A stretch of DNA of 7,817 nt, from assembly GCA_947385505.1 (NCBI GenBank), contig CANDLP010000099.1, forward strand, positions 1-7,817. The letters run 5' to 3'. The notes under the pieces are model-generated. The model was not told the DNA's origin and did not search any database. It saw only the letters and a list, made by a program, of their open reading frames with translations. Made by a program: the position numbers and the translations under genes. Shown piece by piece: positions 1 to 6,337 of this stretch (its first letter is position 1; each line of letters begins with the position of its first letter). This DNA is from an uncultured Clostridia bacterium. Lineage in GTDB: Bacteria; Bacillota; Clostridia; Oscillospirales; Ruminococcaceae.

Positions 1-46
1 TACACGTCCGTGCACACTCTTTCCCTACACGACGCTCTTCCGATCT
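1..46 (+). other. Illumina P5/read-1 adapter contamination (not genomic)
   Basis: Bases 14-46 match the full 33-base Illumina TruSeq read-1 primer site, beginning ACACTCTTTCCC and ending CTCTTCCGATCT. Bases 1-5 (TACAC) match the last five bases of the P5 flow-cell adapter. Bases 6-13 (GTCCGTGC) sit exactly where an 8-base i5 index belongs. The order P5 end, index, primer site, insert is that of a dual-index library molecule, so these bases are untrimmed library sequence at a contig end. They have no biological meaning and should be masked. Confidence 0.97.
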
Positions 47-1261
47 AAATTGCTTCCGAAAGCGCTGCCATACGTTATTAAACCTGTTGCCGTGGGACTT
101 GTTCCATCATTTATTATTGAATGGTTAAAATGGATCAGGATGAAAAACAAACCCGACGCATTGGTATTTTTTAAAAAAAAAGCCGCTTCGATGATATATA
201 CCGCAATAATTCGATTGAATACTGTAAAAAAAACCAAAGTGTTCTGTCCCAAAACGATCGCTGTCGTTTTTACCGGTGCTCTTGGGGATTTTCTGGTAAT
301 GTGCGCAGCGGCTGCCGCTTTATGCTACAGTGGCCGTAAGCTTACTCTTATATGCCGCGAGGGATTCGGAATAGAAGAAGCCGCAAGACTTACCGGGTTA
401 TTTTCGGAAATCATTTCGCTGAAAAACAAACCCGCAGGCAGACTTATGAATATTCTTCGACTAAATAAAGTTGCGGTCGAAACAGTGTTTCCCGCGCCGC
501 TCAACAGACACCCGCTTACTGATATCTACACTCTTTCAGTGAAAGCCGCGCGGCATATCCTTCCCGATACTCCGATTGATATTATGACAGAAAAATTAAA
601 ACAGCGTGCCGACAAAATGGCTGATGAACTTGTTCCCATAACCGAATCGAGCGAAATAAAAAGATATGGCGAGCTGCTTTATTTGAGCGGGCTGTATGCT
701 AAGGAAATAAAATCGTACAGGTTTTCGGGAAATGCCTTAGAACCACTGAATATCGCAGTTGTGTTCCCGGGGGCGGGCTGCGCCGAAAAACGGCTTTCGG
801 AAAAAATTTGGGCTGAGGCGTTAAAAGCGCTTCACCTGCGATACGGATGCCGAATTTTAATAATGGGCGGGAACTCAGATACTGAAAACAGTCAAAAGCT
901 TGCCGATCAATTGTCGGACTATCCGACAAAAAATCTCTGCGGAAAATGCTCTATTGGCAGTACGATAAAAATAGTGCGGCATTGCCGAATAGTTCTTGCA
1001 AACGATTCAGGAGGGGCGCATATCGGTATAACGTGCGGAACACCAACGGTTGTTGCCTGCGGTATGTGGCAGTATGGCAGATTTTTTCCCTGTGATGCGG
1101 ACAATGCTGCGGCGGTTTTCGGAGATTTTTCCGAGGAATGCGTTTCTTGCGGAAAAAGTATTCCCGACTGTATGGGTAAAAGGGGAACCGCTCCATGTGT
1201 TTCGGCAATAAAAAGCGAAGATATTATCCGACGCGCGTCGGAATTTATGAATACAAAATGA
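47..1261 (+). CDS. Glycosyltransferase family 9 (ADP-heptose:LPS heptosyltransferase-like), 5' end uncertain or missing
   Basis: This is a GT9 protein, probably moving a heptose from ADP-heptose to a growing surface glycan at the cytoplasmic face of the membrane. Counting from the TTG at 50 it has 403 residues. The GT9 N-terminal loop GALGD is at residues 76-80, with D80 at the position of the catalytic Asp of WaaC-type enzymes. The donor-site motif NDSGGAHIG is at 318-326, followed by GTPTVV. Cysteines 364, 367, 374 and 383 form a C-terminal Cys cluster. The frame is open back through the adapter, so the true start is probably lost. Internal ATGs at 140 and 191 are possible starts, but neither has a well-placed ribosome binding site. 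About 70 residues precede the GT9 core, and the segment just before it is basic and amphipathic, as in the 5093 gene. The gene lies 16 bases before gmhA, which supports ADP-heptose as donor. The acceptor is unknown. Confidence 0.85.
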   Translation, partial: KLLPKALPYVIKPVAVGLVPSFIIEWLKWIRMKNKPDALVFFKKKAASMIYTAIIRLNTVKKTKVFCPKTIAVVFTGALGDFLVMCAAAAALCYSGRKLTLICREGFGIEEAARLTGLFSEIISLKNKPAGRLMNILRLNKVAVETVFPAPLNRHPLTDIYTLSVKAARHILPDTPIDIMTEKLKQRADKMADELVPITESSEIKRYGELLYLSGLYAKEIKSYRFSGNALEPLNIAVVFPGAGCAEKRLSEKIWAEALKALHLRYGCRILIMGGNSDTENSQKLADQLSDYPTKNLCGKCSIGSTIKIVRHCRIVLANDSGGAHIGITCGTPTVVACGMWQYGRFFPCDADNAAAVFGDFSEECVSCGKSIPDCMGKRGTAPCVSAIKSEDIIRRASEFMNTK

Positions 1262-1277
1262 ATGGAGAAAACACGTT

Positions 1278-1937
1278 ATGAAGAAAAAGGAAAAAAATTC
1301 CGCTGAACTTATGGACGAGCTTTTTCAGAGATACCCTGTGCTTTCATTGTGCAGAGCGGATTTCGAAAAAGCGTATAATGATCTGTTGAAAAGTTACAGA
1401 GCGGGGGGGAAGCTTCTTGTCGCCGGAAACGGCGGCAGCTCCGCTGATTCGGAGCATATAGTGGGCGAGTTGATGAAATCCTTTTTATTTAACCGAAAAA
1501 TCGAGTCGGATTTCGGCAGCAATCTTGTCAAGTACTTTGGAGAAGACGGCAAGGCACTTTCGGAAAAGCTTGAGGGATCACTTCCCGCAATACCCCTTAC
1601 ATCTATGCCTGCACTTACCAGCGCGTTTGCTAACGATGTAGACGCGGCTGTTTCGTTTGCACAGATGCTATATGGCTATGGCAGCGTCGATGATGTGTTT
1701 TTGGGCATCTCCACATCAGGAAATTCGAAAAATATCATATATGCGTTGATGGCTGCCAAAGCGAAGGGAATAAAGTCCATAGCGTTGACAGGAGGTACGG
1801 GTGGAAAGTGCAGAGAGCTTGCCGACATTGTTATATGTGTTCCCGAAACGGAAACCTTTAAAATACAGGAGCTTCATTTGCCTGTTTATCACGCGCTATG
1901 TTCCATGCTTGAGGCAGATTTATTTGAAGAAAGGTAA
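1278..1937 (+). CDS. gmhA: Phosphoheptose (sedoheptulose 7-phosphate) isomerase
   Basis: GmhA converts sedoheptulose 7-phosphate to D-glycero-D-manno-heptose 7-phosphate in the cytoplasm, the first step of ADP-heptose synthesis. The 219 residues form one SIS domain. The phosphate-binding AGNGGSSADSEH is at 49-60 and GISTSGNS at 143-150. The metal ligands known from GmhA structures (His, Glu, Gln, His) correspond to H60, E64, Q197 and H205. The protein is about 25 residues longer than the E. coli enzyme (about 192), and the extra length lies at about residues 74-102, between the metal-binding helix and LPAIPLTS. I recall such an insertion in Firmicutes homologues but could not check it. The ATG at 1278 follows GGAGAAA (1264-1270) at a 7-base spacing. 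The hldE start lies 4 bases after the stop. A run of seven G (1403-1409) lies in codons 42-44. Confidence 0.95.
   Translation: MKKKEKNSAELMDELFQRYPVLSLCRADFEKAYNDLLKSYRAGGKLLVAGNGGSSADSEHIVGELMKSFLFNRKIESDFGSNLVKYFGEDGKALSEKLEGSLPAIPLTSMPALTSAFANDVDAAVSFAQMLYGYGSVDDVFLGISTSGNSKNIIYALMAAKAKGIKSIALTGGTGGKCRELADIVICVPETETFKIQELHLPVYHALCSMLEADLFEER
1928..1934 (+). promoter_or_regulatory. Ribosome binding site fixing the hldE start
   Basis: AGAAAGG ends 7 bases before the ATG at 1942 and overlaps the last gmhA codons. It selects 1942 as the start over the in-frame ATG at 1801, which lies deep inside gmhA and would add 47 residues with no match to the kinase family. Confidence 0.65.
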
Positions 1938-1941
1938 TGTT

Positions 1942-3408
1942 ATGCAGCAAATAAGTTTTAACCTTAACAAGTTTAAAAATAAAAGGGTAGTGGTGTTCGG
2001 AGATTTTATGGTAGACGAGTATCTTGGCGGAAACGTGACTCGGGTTTCCCCCGAGGCTCCTGTTCCTGTTGTTCATGTGCAGAGCAGGAGCAAACGTCTC
2101 GGCGGCGCAGGAAACGTTGTTTTAAATCTATGCGCACTGGGGGCTTCCGTTAACTCAATAAGCTATATTGGGAGTGATTTTGAGGGTAATTGGCTTATTG
2201 AACGATTAAAGAATTTTAGTGTTGACACAAGCGGGATTATGCAGAGCAGCGACACTGTTACCAGCATAAAAACTCGTGTTACAGCACAAAATCAACAGCT
2301 TTTAAGATATGACAGCGAAATAGTGAGGGATGCCCCCGCAGCGTTTGAAGACTTTCTCACTGCTAAGTCCGAGGAACTGTTGAGAGGAGCGCGTGCGGTG
2401 ATTATTTCGGATTACGGCAAAGGAGCTGTCACAAAAAATACTGCGAAAATAATCATCAGCGCCGCAAGACAGATCGGTATTCCCGTAATGGTTGACCCAA
2501 AGGGAAGCGACTACTCCAAATACAGCGGTGCCACTGTCGTTACCCCGAATATGAAAGAACTTTGCGGCGCTGTCGGAAGAAATCTTTCAAGTGAAAAGGA
2601 AATAGCTAAAGCCGGCGTAGAACTATGCAAAACCTGTGGAATAGAATACGTCCTTGCAACGCGATCGGAAAAAGGAATGTCCCTCATCTGCGGTAATAAC
2701 GGCGACAAGAAGGATTACCCGGCTCTCGCAAAGGAAGTGGTGGACGTAACCGGTGCGGGCGATACGGTTATTTCGGTGTTTACGATGTGTTTTGCACTTG
2801 GCGCGTCTCACGATGATTGCTGCCGTTTGGCAAATATAGCGGCATCTGTTGTTGTGTCTAAATTTGGTGCGGCAACTGCTTCTCCTCGTGAAATATACGA
2901 TGTAATAAACAGCGCGAGCGGAGGATACAAAAAACTTATCTCTGAAAGCGAAGCGGCGGAAACGGCTGAAAGACTGCGTGCGGACGGAAAACGCATAGTA
3001 TTTACCAATGGGTGTTTTGATATAATCCATGCGGGACATATCTCGTCATTTAAACAGGCACGAGCATTCGGCGATGTGCTTTTTGTGGGACTCAACAGCG
3101 ACTCCTCTATAAAAAGGATAAAGGGAGAAAAACGCCCGATAGTCACTCAAAATAACCGTGCGCGGGTTATTGAGGACATGGGTGTCGTGGACTATGTGGT
3201 AATATTTGATAACGATACTCCTGAAGAACTGATACGGGCAATAAAGCCCGACGTTCTTATAAAGGGAAAGGATTGGGAGGGAAAGCCGGTTGCCGGGGGC
3301 GATTTTGTACGCGATAACGGCGGCGAGATACGCTTTATTGAGCTTGAACAGGGTCTTTCAACCACAAATGTGATCAACAAAATACTTGAGGTTTACAGGG
3401 AGGAATAA
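1942..3408 (+). CDS. hldE: Bifunctional D-beta-D-heptose 7-phosphate kinase / D-beta-D-heptose 1-phosphate adenylyltransferase
   Basis: HldE catalyses two non-consecutive steps: it phosphorylates heptose 7-phosphate at C1, and after GmhB acts it transfers AMP from ATP to give ADP-D-glycero-beta-D-manno-heptose. The protein has 488 residues (E. coli HldE 477). Residues about 1-325 are a PfkB/ribokinase-type kinase, with substrate-binding GGAGNV at 54-59 and DVTGAGDT at 268-275, where D274 is the expected catalytic base. Residues about 345-488 are a cytidylyltransferase-like domain, with the nucleotide-binding NGCFDIIHAGH at 356-366 (an HxGH motif), KRPI at 397-400 and GLSTTNVI at 471-478. Both active sites look intact. 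Four bases separate it from gmhA and one base from hldD, consistent with one transcript. The fused form, rather than separate HldA and HldC proteins, fits the beta-anomer ADP route and argues against the GDP-D-alpha-heptose route of S-layer glycans. Confidence 0.96.
   Translation: MQQISFNLNKFKNKRVVVFGDFMVDEYLGGNVTRVSPEAPVPVVHVQSRSKRLGGAGNVVLNLCALGASVNSISYIGSDFEGNWLIERLKNFSVDTSGIMQSSDTVTSIKTRVTAQNQQLLRYDSEIVRDAPAAFEDFLTAKSEELLRGARAVIISDYGKGAVTKNTAKIIISAARQIGIPVMVDPKGSDYSKYSGATVVTPNMKELCGAVGRNLSSEKEIAKAGVELCKTCGIEYVLATRSEKGMSLICGNNGDKKDYPALAKEVVDVTGAGDTVISVFTMCFALGASHDDCCRLANIAASVVVSKFGAATASPREIYDVINSASGGYKKLISESEAAETAERLRADGKRIVFTNGCFDIIHAGHISSFKQARAFGDVLFVGLNSDSSIKRIKGEKRPIVTQNNRARVIEDMGVVDYVVIFDNDTPEELIRAIKPDVLIKGKDWEGKPVAGGDFVRDNGGEIRFIELEQGLSTTNVINKILEVYREE
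3398..3404 (+). promoter_or_regulatory. Ribosome binding site fixing the hldD start
   Basis: GGGAGGA lies in the last hldE codons, 5 bases before the ATG at 3410. It favours that ATG over the in-frame TTG at 3386. The protein then begins MSIIVTGGAGFIG, with the Rossmann motif at the usual distance from the N-terminus. Confidence 0.75.
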
Positions 3409-3409
3409 T

Positions 3410-4378
3410 ATGAGTATTATTGTTACGGGCGGTGCCGGATTTATAGGCAGCTGCCTTGTACGCGCGTTAAACGACGCCGGGCATACAGATATTATTGTTG
3501 TCGACAACATCTGCTCTACAGAAAAATGGCGCAATCTCGTCAACAAGAAATATTCGGAATATATCAGCAGAAACGAGTTTTTATCCCGACTTTCGGAGTT
3601 TTCGGGAAAAGTATCGCATATTTTTCATATGGGCGCCTGCTCCTCAACGACTGAGCGTGATTTTGATTTTCTGTACAAAAACAACTTTGAATTTACAAAG
3701 GTATTATGGAACTTCTGCGCCGATGAAAAAATTGCCTTTTATTACGCATCAAGCGCGGCAACATATGGGTCCGGCGAATGCGGTTTTGATGACAAATCGG
3801 ATATAGGAAGTTTAAGACCGCTCAACGGCTACGGCTACTCGAAGCAATTGTTTGATCTTTGGGCACGTGAACAAACCCGTGCTCCGGCACAGCACTGCGG
3901 GTTCAAGTTTTTCAACGTATACGGACCGAACGAGTATTTTAAAGGCTCTATGGCAAGTGTTATTTTCCACTCGTTTAACAAGATAACCGAAAACGGCGAA
4001 ATGGGACTGTTCAAATCGTATAAAAACGGATTTGCCGATGGTGAGCAGTTACGGGATTTCATTTATGTTAAAGATATCTGCAAAGTATTGCTGTTCATGA
4101 TGAAACATCCTGAAATAAGCGGATTATTTAACTTGGGAACCGGAAAAGCAAGAAGCTTTTATGACTTGTGCAAAAATACCTTTGTTGCTATGGGACGCCC
4201 TGTAAATATCAATTTTATAGAAATGCCTGAAACGCTTCGTCCCAAATATCAGTATTTTACTGAGGCAAAAATGAACAAACTGCGCGAGACCGGATATACT
4301 GAGCCGTTTTATTCATTGGAAGACGGCGTTGAGGATTATGTTAAAAATTATCTTATGAAGGATTATGCAATATATTGA
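3410..4378 (+). CDS. hldD: ADP-L-glycero-D-manno-heptose 6-epimerase
   Basis: HldD (RfaD) inverts C6 of ADP-D-glycero-D-manno-heptose to make the L-glycero form, the donor used by heptosyltransferases. It is an NAD(P)-dependent extended short-chain dehydrogenase. The protein has 322 residues (E. coli 310). The nucleotide-binding GGAGFIG is at 7-13, the family segment MGACSSTTE at 74-82, and SSAATYG at 114-120. The catalytic YxxxK pair is Y141/K145. FFNVYGPNEY is at 167-176, followed by KGSMASV from K178, matching the second catalytic Lys known at this position in E. coli HldD. No key residue is missing. Its TGA stop overlaps the gmhB ATG by one base, which suggests translational coupling. Unlike generic GalE-type epimerases, the KGSMASV and MGACSSTTE signatures point specifically to HldD. 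Confidence 0.96.
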   Translation: MSIIVTGGAGFIGSCLVRALNDAGHTDIIVVDNICSTEKWRNLVNKKYSEYISRNEFLSRLSEFSGKVSHIFHMGACSSTTERDFDFLYKNNFEFTKVLWNFCADEKIAFYYASSAATYGSGECGFDDKSDIGSLRPLNGYGYSKQLFDLWAREQTRAPAQHCGFKFFNVYGPNEYFKGSMASVIFHSFNKITENGEMGLFKSYKNGFADGEQLRDFIYVKDICKVLLFMMKHPEISGLFNLGTGKARSFYDLCKNTFVAMGRPVNINFIEMPETLRPKYQYFTEAKMNKLRETGYTEPFYSLEDGVEDYVKNYLMKDYAIY

Positions 4379-4914
4379 TGAACAAGGCGTTTTTTCTTGA
4401 CCGTGACGGCACGATAATCCGTGATACCGGTTATGTCGGTTCACCCGACAAACTTGAGTTAATGCCGGGTGCTGCAGAGGGTATACGAAAAATGAACGAA
4501 GCGGGTTATCTGGTAATTGTCATTTCCAATCAAAGCGGAGTAGCGCGTGGATATTTTACGCTTGATGATATGGAGAGGGTTAATCGGCGATTAAATGAGA
4601 TGCTTGCGGAGCATGGGGCGCATATAGACGCGTTCTATATTTGTCCGCATCTTAAAAACGGCGTTATTTCAGCTTATGCGATGGATTGTGACTGTCGTAA
4701 ACCTAATACGGGGTTATTTCGGCGTGCAATAGCGGATTTTAATCTGGATATAACGAGATGTTTTGCTTGCGGTGATAGGGAGAGAGATGTTAAACCGCTA
4801 AAAGAACTCGGTGCATCGGAAAAACAAGTTGTAAAAGTGTATGGGAAAGATGATGAACCAACGCTTTCAGAGGCTTTTGAGATAGTTTTAAAAGATAATG
4901 GTAATTTATATTAA
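4378..4914 (+). CDS. gmhB: D-glycero-beta-D-manno-heptose 1,7-bisphosphate 7-phosphatase
   Basis: GmhB removes the C7 phosphate from heptose 1,7-bisphosphate between the two HldE steps. It is a HAD-superfamily IIIA phosphatase of 178 residues, close to the usual length of about 190. The nucleophile and acid/base aspartates are D8 and D10 in FLDRDGT. The second motif is ISNQSGVARG (49-58). The family's zinc site is present as C89-P-H91 and C104-D-C106, followed by K108, and the last HAD motif is CGDRERD (131-137). The start was set at the ATG at 4378, inside the hldD stop (TGATG); the TTG at 4375 would add only one residue. The related histidinol-phosphate phosphatase has the same fold and zinc site, but position after hldD makes GmhB far more likely. 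Preference for the beta anomer is inferred from the HldE context. It is the last gene of the tight block. Confidence 0.93.
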   Translation: MNKAFFLDRDGTIIRDTGYVGSPDKLELMPGAAEGIRKMNEAGYLVIVISNQSGVARGYFTLDDMERVNRRLNEMLAEHGAHIDAFYICPHLKNGVISAYAMDCDCRKPNTGLFRRAIADFNLDITRCFACGDRERDVKPLKELGASEKQVVKVYGKDDEPTLSEAFEIVLKDNGNLY

Positions 4915-5092
4915 ATGGAAAATAACATAAGGGAGTATCTGAAAACAAAGCAATTATGTACGATTTCGCTAAAAGCGTGGCGATTTCAAGGAAAAAAGCG
5001 TCTGCAGTCAGCAGAAATTGTGCTAATTACGACTTTTTAGATAGCCCCTAATATATTAAATTTATAAAATAAGATCTTTGGGGGAATAAATT
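4915..5092 (+). other. Intergenic spacer with tiny open frames, no convincing gene
   Basis: This 178-base gap breaks an otherwise nearly gapless cluster. An ATG directly after the gmhB stop opens a 41-codon frame (4915-5040). A second 31-codon frame (4956-5051) overlaps it in another phase. Neither has a well-spaced ribosome binding site or a family I recognise, so they may be chance frames or remnants of a lost gene. A 5-bp hairpin (TCTGC/GCAGA, 5001-5015) is not followed directly by a T run and is not a good terminator. From about 5049 the spacer becomes very AT-rich (TAATAT, TATAAAAT) and could hold a promoter for the next gene, but I see no matching -35 at 16-18 bases. Confidence 0.5.
5045..5084 (+). 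promoter_or_regulatory. Possible stem covering the ribosome binding site of the 5093 gene
   Basis: CCCCTAA (5045-5051) can pair with TTGGGGG (5078-5084) as seven base pairs, one of them a G-U, around a 26-base AT-rich loop. The G run 5080-5084 is also the ribosome binding site, 8 bases before the ATG at 5093. If the stem forms it could limit translation. This is read by eye, without folding energy or conservation. Confidence 0.25.
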
Positions 5093-6337
5093 ATGTCCAA
5101 GCTAAGTGAATCATGGCGCAGATGGCGCTTATGCTATCGTGAAAACGGACTTAGATACACGCTCAAAAAGACGTTCAACAAAATCCGTCAGAATCTCAGC
5201 AGAAAAAAAACAGCAAGTGTGCAAATATTATCTAAGCCAAAAGCGGCACATATTGATGTATCAACAGATTCAAAGTTCTTAAATATCGGTATACAAGTAA
5301 AAGGCGGAATAGGCGATTATGTAATTGCTGCAAATTATATTCACCATTTCAAGGAAAAATACTATATTCCCTGTATGAAGATTGATATTTTCTATAATCG
5401 TAACAAAGATGCTATGACGGGAATAATCGACAGCGGCTTAGCTGATCGTTTGTTTTTCTTTAACGGAGATTTAGATAAAAATATTTTTCGAAAATATGAT
5501 TTGTTTATAAATCTGGTAAGATATCCGGAGGTTGTAAACAGAAATCCTTCAAAATTCAGTGTGCTTCAGCCCAAATTATTAGAATACTGTCAGGCAGCTG
5601 AACATTTTAAGTGGAGAAACAGCAGATTATTCAACAACGTTTGTTATGACGGACAAGGCGCAATGCTTAGTAAAATAAACGGGACGACACGAATTCAGCA
5701 GCCTGATATTTACGGTATACTGAACATAACACAGCATTATGACCATAAAATTAAGGTACGCGAGAATAGTGATCTGTATTTAAGTTCATTAGGTTTAGCC
5801 GCAGATGCTTACATAGCTGTTGTGAACACTGCTGATGTTCGTTATGGAAGCAATAACAATAACAAACTTTGGCCGATGACATATTGGGATGTATTAATAC
5901 AAATGATTAAAGAGAAATATCCAAAATTGAAAATAATACTGTTAGGTGATACTTTTAATTTTGAATACAGATTAAATGTTGACTTAGATTTGTCGGGCAA
6001 AACTAGCTTTGAAGATGCGAAAGTTCTCTTAAAATACGCTTTATTACTTATTTCCAGCGAAGGTGGCATGGTTCATTTAAGGCACGCTCTTACAGACAAA
6101 AAGTCTATTGTACTTTTCGGTCCAACGGATAAAGACTTTTTTGGATATGCAGATAATATTAATCTTTGCGGAAACGGTTGTAAATATTCATGTGAATGGT
6201 TTTGTCCGGATTGGACAAATAAATGTTTTAATCCATGGAACCGTGCATGTATGAGATCTTTGTCTCCGAGATTCGTAATGAATGCGGTTAAAGATTTTTT
6301 AGAGGAGAATTATAATGGCAAACAAGAAGATAATTAA
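5093..6337 (+). CDS. Glycosyltransferase family 9-like protein (putative heptosyltransferase)
   Basis: This 414-residue protein is predicted to add a sugar, probably heptose given the neighbouring pathway, to a surface glycan. Residues 1-60 are a basic, Trp/Arg-rich segment that may lie on the membrane surface. The GT9 core starts at about residue 63, with the loop KGGIGDYV at 70-77 (D75 in the catalytic Asp position), NNNKLWP at 255-261, and the donor-site segment SSEGGMVHLRHAL at 321-333, followed by LFGPTD at 341-346. Cysteines 359, 363, 367, 371, 378 and 386 form a C-terminal cluster; the 47-1261 protein has four Cys at the same place. The ATG has the GGGGG ribosome binding site at 5080-5084. 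Its last 23 bases overlap the next gene, a diverged paralogue. Base composition is more AT-rich than in the upstream genes. The exact donor and acceptor are unknown. Confidence 0.8.
   Translation: MSKLSESWRRWRLCYRENGLRYTLKKTFNKIRQNLSRKKTASVQILSKPKAAHIDVSTDSKFLNIGIQVKGGIGDYVIAANYIHHFKEKYYIPCMKIDIFYNRNKDAMTGIIDSGLADRLFFFNGDLDKNIFRKYDLFINLVRYPEVVNRNPSKFSVLQPKLLEYCQAAEHFKWRNSRLFNNVCYDGQGAMLSKINGTTRIQQPDIYGILNITQHYDHKIKVRENSDLYLSSLGLAADAYIAVVNTADVRYGSNNNNKLWPMTYWDVLIQMIKEKYPKLKIILLGDTFNFEYRLNVDLDLSGKTSFEDAKVLLKYALLLISSEGGMVHLRHALTDKKSIVLFGPTDKDFFGYADNINLCGNGCKYSCEWFCPDWTNKCFNPWNRACMRSLSPRFVMNAVKDFLEENYNGKQEDN
6301..6307 (+). promoter_or_regulatory. Ribosome binding site fixing the start of the 6315 gene
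   Basis: AGAGGAG lies inside the end of the 5093 gene, 7 bases before the ATG at 6315. It supports a real start there despite the 23-base overlap with the upstream reading frame. Confidence 0.7.

Noticed and set aside
1801..1941. Upstream extension of hldE by 47 residues from the ATG at 1801
   Set aside because: It lies wholly inside gmhA in another phase. The ATG at 1942 has a good ribosome binding site and gives the normal HldE N-terminus.
2623..3039. 138-residue open frame on the minus strand inside hldE
   Set aside because: It is antisense to a well-conserved gene, has no recognisable motif and no upstream signal; it is a shadow frame.
3386..3409. TTG start adding eight residues to hldD
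   Set aside because: It is inside the end of hldE; GGGAGGA is ideally placed for the ATG at 3410, which gives the usual Rossmann start.
4378..4914. Histidinol-phosphate phosphatase (hisB-like) as the identity of the HAD gene
   Set aside because: Fold and zinc site are shared, but position directly after gmhA-hldE-hldD, with this step otherwise missing, favours GmhB.
5001..5038. Hairpin TCTGC/GCAGA followed by TTTTT as a terminator
   Set aside because: The stem is only 5 bp and the T run begins 18 bases after it, so it is not a normal intrinsic terminator.
5018..5068. Sigma-70 promoter TTGTGC / TATAAA before the 5093 gene
   Set aside because: Spacings to the possible -10 sites (TAATAT 5049, TATAAA 5063) are 25 and 39 bases, far from 16-18.
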